DNA from: Chryseobacterium sp. Leaf404
Lineage (GTDB): Bacteria > Bacteroidota > Bacteroidia > Flavobacteriales > Weeksellaceae
DNA length: 64,000 bases
Assembly (NCBI RefSeq): GCF_001424145.1
Contig: NZ_LMQM01000010.1
Span: forward strand, 677,606-741,605
Direction of reading: 5' to 3'
In this document: positions 54,275-63,313 of the stretch, piece by piece
How positions within the stretch are numbered: the first letter of the stretch is position 1
How the letters are laid out: each line of letters begins with the position of its first letter
Notes under the pieces: model-generated
Seen by the model: the letters and a program-made list of their open reading frames with translations, nothing else
Databases searched by the model: none
What the model was told of the DNA's origin: nothing
Made by a program: the position numbers and the translations under genes

Positions 54275-55462
54275 ATGAAAAATCCTGAAAAACATCCTAA
54301 TGAACCTTTTTTCTCAAATTGCAGAGTTTCACCAGATGTAAAGCTGTGCATTGTAATTCCCGTAAAAAATGAAGAATCATATATTGTAAAAGTTTTAAAA
54401 GCATTTGCCGCGCAGGTTGATCTGTCGGGAAAACCGCTTGACAGCCGTCTGTTTGAAATTCTTGTTCTTGCCAATAATTGCTCAGACCTTTCTGTGGAAT
54501 ACATCAAAGGCTTCCAACAAAATCATCCTGATTTAAATTTATTTCTTGAAGAAGTTGTTTTAGAACCACAAAATTCAAACATAGGATATGTTCGCAGAAT
54601 ATTGATGGAGACGGCCTGTACAAGATTAGCCATAAATAATGGAGGAATTATTCTCACCACCGATGGAGATACAGCAGTTGCCACAGACTGGATTTCACAG
54701 ACGGTTTCTGAGTTTGAGAACGGAGCAGATGCTGTAGGAGGGAGAATCTTACTTGCGGAAGACGAGCTACAGAATTTAGATGAAATGACCCGGTCTCACC
54801 ATATAAAAGATGAGAAATATCATCTTCTAACTGCAGAATTGGAGGGAGAAATTATGAAATCTCCTTATGATCCTAATCCGAGACATCATCAGCACTTTAA
54901 CGGAAGTTTTGCCATCACCACAGACTGTTACGAAAAATCCGGAGGTGTACCTCATGTGAAAAACCTTGAAGACTGCGCATTTTTTGAGAGATTACAGAGC
55001 ATTGATGCAAAAGTACGTCACAGTCACCATGTAATTGTGCGCACTTCTGCCCGATGCATTGGGCGTACAGAAATAGGTCTTTCTTACCAGCTGAATATCT
55101 GGAAAAATCTCAAATGTAAATCGCAGGATTATATGGTAGAATCTGCAGCTTCCATCTTAGAGAGATTTGTACTGAAGAAAAAACTGAAAGATCTCTGGAA
55201 AATGAAAATTGAAGATGAAAGTGTTTTAAGTAAGATACTTCAGGAACTCATTCCGGAGGTCGATGTTTCAAAAGAGATACCTCAACTGCTGAAGAAAAAC
55301 GGGTATTTTGGGGAATGGTACAGCCTGATTATTGCTTTACAATCAGAAAAATCACAAAATAAAAATCCCGGAATTTCATCTATTGACGATGCAATCCAGG
55401 ATTTAGAGCTTGCCATCGGAAATTATGCCTCTCAGGATTTTGCCCAGACATCAATTCTGTAA
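54275..55462 (+). CDS. Family 2 glycosyltransferase
   Basis: A 395-residue GT-A glycosyltransferase with no transmembrane helix. The nucleotide-sugar site is KLCIVIPVKNEESYIVKVL (23-41) and LVLANNCSDLSVEYI, the metal-binding motif is ILTTDGDTAVATDW (Asp130-Gly-Asp132), and the acceptor-side segment is HFNGSFAITTDCYEKSGGVP then VKNLEDCAFFERL. The C-terminal 120 residues are helical. Donor and acceptor are unknown. Its 3' end overlaps that of the NodS-like methyltransferase gene by 31 bp on the other strand. With the deacetylase and acyl-CoA-dehydrogenase-like genes it forms a set that I recall in other bacteria as a conserved neighbourhood of unknown product. Confidence 0.85.
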   Translation: MKNPEKHPNEPFFSNCRVSPDVKLCIVIPVKNEESYIVKVLKAFAAQVDLSGKPLDSRLFEILVLANNCSDLSVEYIKGFQQNHPDLNLFLEEVVLEPQNSNIGYVRRILMETACTRLAINNGGIILTTDGDTAVATDWISQTVSEFENGADAVGGRILLAEDELQNLDEMTRSHHIKDEKYHLLTAELEGEIMKSPYDPNPRHHQHFNGSFAITTDCYEKSGGVPHVKNLEDCAFFERLQSIDAKVRHSHHVIVRTSARCIGRTEIGLSYQLNIWKNLKCKSQDYMVESAASILERFVLKKKLKDLWKMKIEDESVLSKILQELIPEVDVSKEIPQLLKKNGYFGEWYSLIIALQSEKSQNKNPGISSIDDAIQDLELAIGNYASQDFAQTSIL

Positions 55463-56016
55463 TTTTCTTCTCTTTTTGAGAAAACATTTGAAAGTTTTCC
55501 GCTCATTGATCTTTCAAAACTGTCGTGAACCTCATCGCCCGTTTGCGGATAATCATGAACTTCCGGAAGCCAGTGAACCAAAACTATATTTCCTTCCGGT
55601 AATAATTTTTTATATACACTTTCAACTGCAGAATCCCAGTCTACAGCAGAAAGGTAATATGCCACCTCCGAAATCATGATGAGATCAAACCCGCCTTCAG
55701 GCATCTCATGCGGGAAACTCATGCATTCAAATTTTACATTGCTTTTATTTTCACACCTTTTTTTTGCGATATCCAGAGCTTTCTGCGAGACATCTGTGGC
55801 CAGTAAATTTTTTGTAATTTCTGCCAAAAGTAAAGAAAGAACTCCTATGGAACAGCCTATTTCTAAAGTTTTTGTATAATGTTTTTTCGGCAGGGCTTCC
55901 ATCGTCGCAGCATACTTGGCGGTTTCATATTCGCTGGTTTCAAAATCCCATGGATCGTCTTTGGCGGCATAAACGTCATCGAAATATTGGGTCTCTAAAG
56001 ATTTTTTTCTGTTCAT
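55432..56016 (-). CDS. NodS-like SAM-dependent methyltransferase
   Basis: A 194-residue class I methyltransferase. DPWDFETSEYETAKYAATME at 22-41 precedes the SAM motif LEIGCSIGVLSLLLAE, an acidic loop at LATDVSQKALDIA, and SEVAYYL. The start DDPW-F-tSeYE-aKY and the SEVxYYL motif are typical of NodS-related enzymes; NodS N-methylates the deacetylated glucosamine of Nod factors. It shares a 4-bp ATGA overlap with the PIG-L gene upstream and ends 31 bp inside the glycosyltransferase gene on the other strand. It probably methylates an amine released by the deacetylase. Natural substrate is unknown. Confidence 0.85.
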   Translation of the reverse strand: MNRKKSLETQYFDDVYAAKDDPWDFETSEYETAKYAATMEALPKKHYTKTLEIGCSIGVLSLLLAEITKNLLATDVSQKALDIAKKRCENKSNVKFECMSFPHEMPEGGFDLIMISEVAYYLSAVDWDSAVESVYKKLLPEGNIVLVHWLPEVHDYPQTGDEVHDSFERSMSGKLSNVFSKREENYRIDVWAKS

Positions 56017-56741
56017 AATTTTGATATATAAAAAGTTTCGTAAGGAACTTTAAACCGGTTCAGCATATTTTCAGACAGCTTAAAACCTTCAGGATCATCA
56101 CTGATGAGATCTGTAATCTGAGAACGGTGCATGGCAAATGCCTCAAGTTTTTTATGGAGAACGCTGCTTATATTAAGGCGAAAAGGCATTGCTTCATCCG
56201 GCTTTGGTAAATCATTTTCATTACCCAGCTCACTCAGCCAGATGGGATACTCATATATTTTTGCATTAAATGTCTGTGATGCTTCCAACAGCTGAAATGC
56301 CGCTTTGTGATCAGGATGCGGATCTCGGCGCCAGGGTACGAAAATACTTTGAGGCTTGATAAGTGCAATCATTCTTGAAATTTTTCGCACAGCTTCTTCA
56401 AATTCTTCTGAACCGGAAGATGGCACACTTCTGTCTTTAAATCTGCAAAAAATGATGTGATCTGCATCTACATTCAGTACTTTCGCTGCATCTAAAAGCT
56501 CTTTCTCCCTCAGATCTCTTAATTTTTCAGATGGATATTCTCTGCTGTTGGGGTGTGATAAAGTTCCGTCACTGAGTAAAACGATGTACACAGACTGCCC
56601 GTATTTTCTGAGTAGTGAAATAACGCCACCACAGCCTAAACTTTCGTCGTCTGCATGAGGAGCCATGATGAGCGTTGTTCCAAAACCTGTAACACACTGC
56701 TCTGGTGCTAATGGTATATTTTCAAAATTAATTTCCTGCAT
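56013..56741 (-). CDS. PIG-L/LmbE-type N-deacetylase
   Basis: A 242-residue deacetylase. The zinc-site motif is LIMAPHADDESLGCGGVISL (His29, Asp31, Asp32), and WRRDPHPDHKAAF gives the third ligand. This family (PIG-L, MshB, BshB) removes an acetyl group from N-acetylglucosaminyl compounds. No signal peptide is present, so it acts in the cytoplasm. It lies 9 bp after the acyl-CoA-dehydrogenase-like gene and overlaps the methyltransferase by 4 bp. A role in bacillithiol synthesis is not supported, since BshA/BshC are absent from the neighbourhood; the family is also used for other glycosides. Confidence 0.87.
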   Translation of the reverse strand: MQEINFENIPLAPEQCVTGFGTTLIMAPHADDESLGCGGVISLLRKYGQSVYIVLLSDGTLSHPNSREYPSEKLRDLREKELLDAAKVLNVDADHIIFCRFKDRSVPSSGSEEFEEAVRKISRMIALIKPQSIFVPWRRDPHPDHKAAFQLLEASQTFNAKIYEYPIWLSELGNENDLPKPDEAMPFRLNISSVLHKKLEAFAMHRSQITDLISDDPEGFKLSENMLNRFKVPYETFYISKL

Positions 56742-56750
56742 TTTGATGTT

Positions 56751-57923
56751 TTATGATTTATGGTTCCAAAGATCACCGGCTGAAATATTATTTTTTAAAA
56801 TGTAGGCCCCAACCTCTGCCAAAACTGCATCCGGAGCAGGCTGACGAAGATAAGTGCTGAGATCCCGAATCATTCTTTCAAAATGATAAGGTTTATTCAG
56901 TCCGCGGGCGCCTACGCATTTCTGGCACAGACTGATTACCAAACTGCAGATGTGTTCTGTTGCTGTACGCATCATATTTGCATAGATCACGAGACTTTCA
57001 GATTCAGAATTTCCGGGATTTTTCATAAAAAGATCCATCTGCAAAGCAGCAGCATGAATCCACTGATTGCCGGATTCTACAGCGATTGCCATCTCGCCCA
57101 GACGCCTTTTCTGGTAAGGATCGTCCGTTCGGTTTAAGTCTTTAAGATATTTTTTAGTTTCGTCTGATAGTTTTTCTGCTGCCCCTAACTGAACTGCAGC
57201 GAAACGAATCGCGCCTCCTCCAAAAGCAGGCTGCCTGTAATAATCTCCGCCCGCACCTAAAATATTTTTCTTTGAAACCACTGCTTTCACAAAAGAAATC
57301 TTAAAACTTCTGCTGGCTTTCATACCCATAGGATTCCACCATGAGGCATCAGACACTGAAATTACTTTTTCCAAAGGCACAACACACATTTGCCAGGAAC
57401 CATCAGGCATTGCGGCAGTCACTATTGGTCTGCTTACAAAGTCTGTACCCGTAGCAAAGGTTTTTGCACCACTTAAACTATATTTTCCATTCTTTTTCAC
57501 CGATAAAAAAGTTCCATTTTCTGCCTGGGTGTTCCATACGCCGAAGAGTCTTCCCCCTAGAGCATCGCGTGCAAACATTTTTTTCTGTTTCTCATTTCCG
57601 AACTGATCAATCAGAAGCAGAGCGTTGATGTGACCTTCCAAAACTCTTCCCATTACAGGATTTCCTCTTCCAATATTTTTCAGAATCTTCAGTAACGCCA
57701 AATTGGTTCCGCAAATAAGACCTAAATCCTGCCCGCCAAATTTTTTACTTACACTGGCTTTTAAGAGCTGAGCAGAAAGCAATTTTGACAGCGTTTTTTC
57801 GGGAAAAGAGTCTACAGAATCGGTTTCTGAGGCTTCCTGCAGAGAATCATCGCCGATAATTTTTGATAAAGCCACTAATTCTGACAGGGTGTAACTGCTC
57901 AATGCATTGTTTTTATTTTTCAA
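56751..57923 (-). CDS. Acyl-CoA-dehydrogenase-like flavoprotein
   Basis: A 390-residue protein with the ACAD fold: helical N-terminal domain (about 10-125, LGLICGTNLALLKILKNIGR), a beta domain (about 128-235, FGVWNTQAENG, YSLSGAKTFATGTDFVSRPI, WWNPMGMKASRSFKISF) and a C-terminal helical domain (about 250-385, KCVGARGLNKPYHFERMIRD). The FAD-related segment CVGARGL and LSTYLRQPAPDAVL are typical. I cannot place a catalytic Glu with confidence; the protein may be a divergent oxidase or dehydrogenase not acting on fatty acids. It is the first gene of the minus-strand set with the PIG-L deacetylase and NodS-like methyltransferase. Confidence 0.83.
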   Translation of the reverse strand: MKNKNNALSSYTLSELVALSKIIGDDSLQEASETDSVDSFPEKTLSKLLSAQLLKASVSKKFGGQDLGLICGTNLALLKILKNIGRGNPVMGRVLEGHINALLLIDQFGNEKQKKMFARDALGGRLFGVWNTQAENGTFLSVKKNGKYSLSGAKTFATGTDFVSRPIVTAAMPDGSWQMCVVPLEKVISVSDASWWNPMGMKASRSFKISFVKAVVSKKNILGAGGDYYRQPAFGGGAIRFAAVQLGAAEKLSDETKKYLKDLNRTDDPYQKRRLGEMAIAVESGNQWIHAAALQMDLFMKNPGNSESESLVIYANMMRTATEHICSLVISLCQKCVGARGLNKPYHFERMIRDLSTYLRQPAPDAVLAEVGAYILKNNISAGDLWNHKS

Positions 57924-58278
57924 ATTTTCTGTTATGATATTTGTTGGTATGGTCAGGTCACTGAATAGCTGGTCTGAAGGTTTTTAAGACAGGCTGATTT
58001 CAATAAAATCCCAATCTGACAAACACCCAAGTTAGTGGAAAATTAAAGTGTTCCGTATGATCTTGGTCATGTTTAAAATCATAATTTAAAATGAGTTTAC
58101 AAAGCTGACAGCATTTAACTACATCAGTAATGAATTTAAAAACGGTTTAAGCTCAACAATTACTGCCCGGAATCAGGTAAAACACTAAGAAAAAACAAAA
58201 ATGTACTGAAAACGAAAACTGCCCTTCAAATGAGGACAGTTTTTTACCTTAAAAATTATTTATTCTGAATTTTAAACT
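57924..58278. other. Spacer with terminator of the gnd-zwf-pgl operon
   Basis: This 355-bp spacer has no supported ORF. It contains the hairpin listed separately at 58215-58244 near the end of pgl. The stretch upstream of the acyl-CoA-dehydrogenase-like gene should carry its promoter; I could not place one securely. Confidence 0.5.
58215..58244 (-). terminator. Terminator after pgl
   Basis: AAAACTGCCC (58215-58224) pairs with the GGACAGTTTT region (58235-58244) with one G-U pair, leaving a loop of about 10 nt. It lies about 35 bp past the pgl stop on the minus strand and is followed by CGTTTTC on that strand. Confidence 0.7.
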
Positions 58279-58989
58279 CTATCCTGCGGCTTCCTGATCT
58301 GTAAAAATCTGAACAACAGCTCTCTTTTCAATCAACTGCATGGGATATAAGTCCGGATTGTATTCTCCGTTCAAGACCTCATTCAAAGCATGTTTTTTAG
58401 ACTGTCCGAAGGTAACAATCAGGATTTTTTCTGCTTTATTAATGATGGGTTCGGTTAAGGTAATTCTGAACATAACCTGTGGTTTCAGGTAGTAAGCATC
58501 TACCCATTTTTCTTTTTCATGAAGAATCTTTTCTCCCGGAAAGAGCGAAGCCGTGTGACCGTCATCGCCCATTCCCAAAAGGATAAAATCAAAAATCCCT
58601 TCCGTTCCCAAAACATTTCTGATCTGAGTTTCATACTCTAAAGCAAAGTCCTCAGGCTGGCTTCCGCTGCTGTACATCGGGAAAACTTTTGCTCTGTCCA
58701 CAGGCACTTTGTCTAAAAGCGTTTCTGCAGTCATTTTAAAATTACTTTTATCATCACTCAGAGAAACCCATCTTTCGTCTACCCAGAAAAAATAAATTTT
58801 GCTCCACTCTACTCTACCGGCGTATTCCGGCGTTGCCAGCAAACTGAAAATTGCTTTGGGAGAAGAACCGCCACTTAGGGCAACCACAAATTTACCATGC
58901 TTTCTGACTGATTTTTCTGAAATCTCTACAAATGTATCGGCCGAATTTTTATATAAAGTATTGAGATCATCAAATATTCTGATATTCAT
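58279..58989 (-). CDS. pgl: 6-phosphogluconolactonase
   Basis: With the start at MNIRIFDDLNTLY (58989) the protein has 236 residues. An ATG at 59019 would overlap zwf by 10 bp and add ten non-conserved residues, so it is not preferred. Motifs: VALSGGSSPKAIFSLL (glucosamine/galactosamine-6-phosphate isomerase-like phosphate site), FFWVDERWV, and LLGMGDDGHTASLFPG. It hydrolyses 6-phosphogluconolactone to 6-phosphogluconate. The gene follows zwf by about 20 bp and ends the gnd-zwf-pgl operon. It belongs to the SOL/DevB-type family, not the YbhE type. Confidence 0.93.
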   Translation of the reverse strand: MNIRIFDDLNTLYKNSADTFVEISEKSVRKHGKFVVALSGGSSPKAIFSLLATPEYAGRVEWSKIYFFWVDERWVSLSDDKSNFKMTAETLLDKVPVDRAKVFPMYSSGSQPEDFALEYETQIRNVLGTEGIFDFILLGMGDDGHTASLFPGEKILHEKEKWVDAYYLKPQVMFRITLTEPIINKAEKILIVTFGQSKKHALNEVLNGEYNPDLYPMQLIEKRAVVQIFTDQEAAG

Positions 58990-59009
58990 TTTTATTTTTT
59001 TAATTAAAC

Positions 59010-60491
59010 TTAAAGCCACTCATGATTTTGTCTTTCCACCAAAGCGTTGCTGTCTTCCGGTCCCCAGCTTCCTGCATCGTAATTCGGGAATGAAGAATCT
59101 TTTGTTTTTTCCCATGTTTCCTGAATGGTTTTTACAACATCCCACGCTTCTTCCACCTGATCAGAACGCATAAATAAGGTAAGATCACCTAAAAGTGCTT
59201 CCAGTAGAAGCGTTTCATAAGCTTCCGGAGTGTCTGTCTGGCAGGCAAAATTGTCGAAAATCATCTCTACAGGTTTCAGTTCCAGAGAAATTCCCGGTTT
59301 TTTAGACATAAACTGTAATCTAATATCCATCTGTGGCTGAATATTGATAATCAATCTATTGGCAGATAAATGCGAAGAACTTTCTGAAAATGTAGAATGT
59401 GGCAGCGGTTTAAACTGAATGGTGATATAAGAATGTTTTTCTTTCATTCTCTTGCCCGTGCGCACATAAAAAGGAACGTTTTCCCATCTGTCATTGTCGA
59501 GATAAAATTTTATTGCAGCAAAAGTTTCTGTACCGGAATGAGTAGAAACACCCTCTTCCTGGCGGTAGCCCTTTACTTTTTCTCCGTTTACTTTTCCTCT
59601 TCCGTACTGACCGCGAACTGCATAATGATCTACTTTTTCGGGAGAAATTCTGCGGATGGATTTCAGAACGTCCACTTTACGGTCTCTTATTTCTCCGGAT
59701 TCCAGAGAAACAGGCGGCTCCATGGCGACCATGCAGAGAATCTGCAATAGGTGATTCTGAATCATATCGCGCAACGCACCTGTCTGCTCGTAGAAGCTGG
59801 CTCTTGTTTCTACTCCCACTTCTTCTGCAACGGTGATCTGAACACATTCTATATGTCTGTGATTCCATAACGGTTCAAAAATTGAATTTCCGAAACGGAA
59901 TGCTAAAATATTCTGAACAGTTTCTTTGCCTAAGTAATGGTCTATACGGTAAATCTGCTCTTCATTGAAAGTCTCAGAAAGCAGTTTGTTGAGTTCTATC
60001 GCAGACTCTTTATCGTGGCCGAAAGGTTTTTCGATAATAATTCTGTCTTTCTCAGGATCTGATGCAATGGACGTGTTTTTAAGGTGATTTGAAATCACAG
60101 ATACAAAATTCGGGGCAATGGAAAGGTAAAACAGCCTGTTCCCTCTTGTGCCGTATATTTTATCAAAATCTTCTAATTTTTTGTATAAATTCTGATAAGA
60201 ATTTTCCTCATCCAGCTGATGCTGAAAATAAGTAACGTGAGCCTGAAAACCAGCCCAGTCTTCTCTTTTCACAGGTTTTCTTGAAAAATTTTCCAGATTT
60301 TCTTTTACGTAAGACCTGAATTTTTCGTCTGTATTTTCTGCTCTTCCCAAGGCTAAAATATTGAAACCTTTGGGCATTCTCCCATCTGTATACAGATTAT
60401 AGAATGCAGGAAAAAGTTTTCTTTTGGCCAAATCTCCGGTAGCCCCAAAAATTATAATAGTAGTTGGATGCAGAATTGTATTGTCGCTCAT
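59010..60491 (-). CDS. zwf: Glucose-6-phosphate 1-dehydrogenase
   Basis: Starting at MSDNTILHPTTIIIFGATGD (60491) the protein has 493 residues. An ATG at 60569 would overlap gnd by 65 bp, so it is rejected. FGATGDLAKRK is the NADP-binding loop, RIDHYLGKETVQN contains the substrate-binding Lys and His, and FEPLWNHRHIECVQITVAE is conserved. It oxidises glucose-6-phosphate to 6-phosphogluconolactone. It lies between gnd (13-bp gap) and pgl. All expected motifs and normal length indicate an active enzyme. NADP preference is the family norm. Confidence 0.95.
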   Translation of the reverse strand: MSDNTILHPTTIIIFGATGDLAKRKLFPAFYNLYTDGRMPKGFNILALGRAENTDEKFRSYVKENLENFSRKPVKREDWAGFQAHVTYFQHQLDEENSYQNLYKKLEDFDKIYGTRGNRLFYLSIAPNFVSVISNHLKNTSIASDPEKDRIIIEKPFGHDKESAIELNKLLSETFNEEQIYRIDHYLGKETVQNILAFRFGNSIFEPLWNHRHIECVQITVAEEVGVETRASFYEQTGALRDMIQNHLLQILCMVAMEPPVSLESGEIRDRKVDVLKSIRRISPEKVDHYAVRGQYGRGKVNGEKVKGYRQEEGVSTHSGTETFAAIKFYLDNDRWENVPFYVRTGKRMKEKHSYITIQFKPLPHSTFSESSSHLSANRLIINIQPQMDIRLQFMSKKPGISLELKPVEMIFDNFACQTDTPEAYETLLLEALLGDLTLFMRSDQVEEAWDVVKTIQETWEKTKDSSFPNYDAGSWGPEDSNALVERQNHEWL

Positions 60492-60504
60492 AGTAAAATA
60501 CCGG

Positions 60505-61917
60505 TTATTTAGATTGCCATAAAGAATGAAAAATTCCTTCTCTGTCGTTTCTCTGATAAGTATGGGCACCGAAATAATCTCTCTGGGCCTGAAGGAGATT
60601 TACAGGAAGTGATTCTGTGGTGTACGCTTCAAAATATCCTAAAGCTGATTGCAGTCCAAGGCTTGGAACCCCATTACTTATTGCATAGGCAGCGGTTTTT
60701 CTTAATGAAGAGAGTTTATTTTTTACAATCTCAGAAATTTCTTTATTCAATAAAATATTAGATAAATTTTCATCCTCAGAATAAGCAGCATAGAATTTTT
60801 CCAGCAAAACAGAGCGGATAATACAACCCCCTCTCCAGATTTTAACGACATCTTTCAAAGGGATTTCAAAAGAATATTCTTCAGAGGCTTTAACCAGTAA
60901 TGCCAAACCTTGCGCATAACTGATCAATGTTGCCAAATACAGTGCGTCACCAACTTCCTGAATAAATAATTCTGTGTTTTCAGGAGTTACAGCTACCTCT
61001 CTGGTATATAACTGAGATGCTTCCACTCTTTCAGCCTTGTAGGCAGATAAAATTCTTGACGTCACGGCAATGTCGATGGTTGGGATAGAAACACCAATTT
61101 CCATTGCCTGTTCTGAGGTCCATTTTCCTGTACCTTTTGCTCCTGCTTTATCTAAAATCTGATCGACAAGAAAACCATCGGTCAAATCGTCTTTCTGCCG
61201 GAAAATATCTCTTGTAATTTCAATCAAAAATGAATTCATCTCGCCTTCATTCCACTTTTTGAAAACTTCGTACAGCTGGTCGTTATTGAGTTTTGCACCT
61301 TTTCTCAGCAAATCATACGCTTCACTTATCAACTGCATGATTGCATATTCAATTCCGTTGTGAACCATTTTCACATAGTTCCCTGCTGCACCTTTTCCCA
61401 TGTAAGCGGTGCATGGTTCGCCATTTACTTTCGCTGAAATAACTTCAAGCATCGGCTTCACAAGTTCAAAAGCGTCCCAATCACCACCAGGCATGATACT
61501 CGGGCCTCTTCTGGCGCCCTGTTCACCACCGGAAACTCCCATTCCCATAAAATGAAGATTTTTTGATTTCAGACTTTCAATACGTCTTTCGGTATCTTTA
61601 AAATAAGAGTTTCCTGCGTCAATTACAACGTCATCAGGATTAAGAAACGGCGTAATGCTTTCAAGAACGGCATCAACAGGTTTTCCTGCGGGAACCATTA
61701 AAATAATTTTTCTCGGACTGTCTAAATTTGCCACAAATTCTTCCAGCGAAACTGAGCCAATCACTCTTGTTCCGGAGGCAATTCCGTTGCGGAGTTCCAC
61801 CACTTTTTCCTGATCAAGATCAAATCCTGCGACAGAAAAACCATTGTCAGCAATATTGTAAAGCAGATTTCTCCCCATTACACCGAGACCCACGACCCCG
61901 TAATTATATTTTTCCAT
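60505..61917 (-). CDS. gnd: 6-phosphogluconate dehydrogenase (decarboxylating)
   Basis: A 470-residue enzyme. GVVGLGVMGRNLLYNIAD is the NADP-binding start, LMVPAGKPVDAVL and DAGNSYFKDTERR follow, and MGMGVSGGEQGARRGPSIMP is the family signature. GKGAAGNYVKMVHNGIEYAI carries the catalytic Lys. The C-terminus has SALGYFEAYTTESLPVNLLQ and AQRDYFGAHTYQRNDREG. It converts 6-phosphogluconate to ribulose-5-phosphate and CO2. It is the first gene of gnd-zwf-pgl. Length and motifs are complete. Confidence 0.97.
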   Translation of the reverse strand: MEKYNYGVVGLGVMGRNLLYNIADNGFSVAGFDLDQEKVVELRNGIASGTRVIGSVSLEEFVANLDSPRKIILMVPAGKPVDAVLESITPFLNPDDVVIDAGNSYFKDTERRIESLKSKNLHFMGMGVSGGEQGARRGPSIMPGGDWDAFELVKPMLEVISAKVNGEPCTAYMGKGAAGNYVKMVHNGIEYAIMQLISEAYDLLRKGAKLNNDQLYEVFKKWNEGEMNSFLIEITRDIFRQKDDLTDGFLVDQILDKAGAKGTGKWTSEQAMEIGVSIPTIDIAVTSRILSAYKAERVEASQLYTREVAVTPENTELFIQEVGDALYLATLISYAQGLALLVKASEEYSFEIPLKDVVKIWRGGCIIRSVLLEKFYAAYSEDENLSNILLNKEISEIVKNKLSSLRKTAAYAISNGVPSLGLQSALGYFEAYTTESLPVNLLQAQRDYFGAHTYQRNDREGIFHSLWQSK

Positions 61918-62043
61918 TTTTAACTGAAGATTTATTTCGTGACAAATTTACGGAAATGACCATCATTAGAAAAAATAATACCTCATTTCTTTCATTTAAT
62001 ACGGAAGTTAAAAACATTTAAAAACCAAAAATTTTCAAATGAT

Positions 62044-62919
62044 CTACATCGTCATCGGAACTTCCATCAACAGAATTTCTGTATTGTCTGAAGTGGATCT
62101 GATGTTTAAATCTGAAATTTCCCAAACGCCAAAACCATCTCTTTTCTCCAATTCCTGTCCTTCAATTTCTGCGCTTCCCTTTAAAATAAATGCATAAACA
62201 CCATTCCCTTTCTTCCTGATCTGATAATTGGTTTCGATATTTTTTTCAAAATCTCCTAAGTGAAACCAGGCATCCTGATTGATCCAGACACCTTCGTCAT
62301 CTGCATTTGGAGAAAGAATCTGCTGAAATTGATTTAGACTTTTTGCTTTGTTTAAAGTGATCTGGGCATATCTGGGCATCACATTTCTTTTGTTTGGATA
62401 CACCCAAATCTGAAGAAATTTAACTTTACGGTCTGCATTTTTATTGAATTCGCTGTGCATAATTCCCGTTCCTGCGCTCATCACCTGAACATCTCCGCTC
62501 CTGATTACTGCAGAATTTCCCATGCTGTCTTTATGCTCCAAATCGCCTTCCAATGGGATGCTGATAATTTCCATATTGTCATGCGGATGCGTTCCGAAGC
62601 CTCTCCCCGCCTCCAGGATGTCATCATTTAAAACCCTCAAAACACCAAAATGCATTCTTTCAGGATTGTGATAATTGGCAAAGCTGAAGGTGTGATTGCT
62701 CACCAGCCAGCCGTGGTCTGCCTTACCCCGGGAATCTGCATTGTGAATCACAGAGTTATATTTAATTTTCGAATCGGTATTCGGCAGATGATTGTATCCA
62801 ATGGGTTCCAGCGGCTCAATTTCGTCAATCTCATTTTTTATAGTATTTGCCAGTGCAGCGCCTGTAACGAACATTCCTGTACCCAACAGTCCCTTCTTTA
62901 TAAAATCTTTTCTGTCCAT
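62044..62919 (-). CDS. Pirin family protein with twin-arginine-like signal
   Basis: From ATG 62919 (MDRKDFIKKGLLGTGMFVTG) the protein has 291 residues; the ATG at 62979 would add 20 residues before this leader and is not preferred. The leader has RKDFIKKG and a hydrophobic core, like a weak Tat signal although the second Arg is Lys. The cupin-fold core has DHGWLVSNHTFSFANYHNPE, FGTHPHDNMEIISIPLEGDL (His ligands) and VQVMSAGTGIMHSEFN. Members include quercetinase-like enzymes and pirins; the role here is unknown. It stands alone. An exported pirin would be unusual, since most are cytoplasmic. Confidence 0.82.
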   Translation of the reverse strand: MDRKDFIKKGLLGTGMFVTGAALANTIKNEIDEIEPLEPIGYNHLPNTDSKIKYNSVIHNADSRGKADHGWLVSNHTFSFANYHNPERMHFGVLRVLNDDILEAGRGFGTHPHDNMEIISIPLEGDLEHKDSMGNSAVIRSGDVQVMSAGTGIMHSEFNKNADRKVKFLQIWVYPNKRNVMPRYAQITLNKAKSLNQFQQILSPNADDEGVWINQDAWFHLGDFEKNIETNYQIRKKGNGVYAFILKGSAEIEGQELEKRDGFGVWEISDLNIRSTSDNTEILLMEVPMTM

Positions 62920-62979
62920 ATCTATAATATTTATTCTTTTTGACAGCACAAATTTAGGGTGATGAAAACTCCTGTACAT

Positions 62980-63313
62980 TGAACTGGTTTAATAAATGAG
63001 TCAAAAGAAAGTTTACCAGATATGCCACGCAAAGCCAACAGCAAATTAATTTTCTTATTTTAAACTTACCAGAGCTTGCACCCAAAACTATTTTTCATCT
63101 ATAGAAACCAACGGGTCGAAAAATTTAATTCATCAGTCATTTCAGAGATGCTCAGGTCTTTGTTTTGGAGTAAAAATCAAAGTCTGCAACGCTTTAATAA
63201 GTAACTGCTTAAATAGCTTATCAATTAGGTTTTGAACAGCCACAATCTTTCAACACACTGTTTAAAAAGAAAACCAATCACACACCAATAAAATACAAAC
63301 AATTCAACTAAAA
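62980..63313. other. Spacer with AraC remnant
   Basis: This region contains no intact gene. About 63066-63190 on the minus strand is a decayed AraC-type HTH (listed separately). The part between 63190 and 63313 is probably the promoter region of the SnoaL-like gene; I cannot place a -7/-33 pair with confidence. Confidence 0.5.
63066..63190 (-). pseudogene. Decayed AraC-family C-terminal fragment
   Basis: The minus strand reads LLQNKDLSISEMTDELNFST followed by RWFL, which aligns with LLQNQNLNISEIADEMHFSS followed by RSFF of the regulator at 63663-64000. Nucleotide similarity extends into the region matching GVSPSAF, with breaks. It is therefore an eroded second copy of a related AraC HTH, about 600 bp from the better preserved one. 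No complete frame exists. Confidence 0.75.

Noticed and set aside
56013..57923. Bacillithiol synthesis because of the PIG-L deacetylase
   Set aside because: BshA and BshC genes are absent in the neighbourhood, and the flanking methyltransferase and acyl-CoA-dehydrogenase-like genes do not fit that pathway.
59010..60569. Longer zwf with start at 60569
   Set aside because: It would overlap gnd by 65 bp and place 26 non-conserved residues before MSDNTILHPTTIIIFGATGD, so the later ATG at 60491 is preferred.
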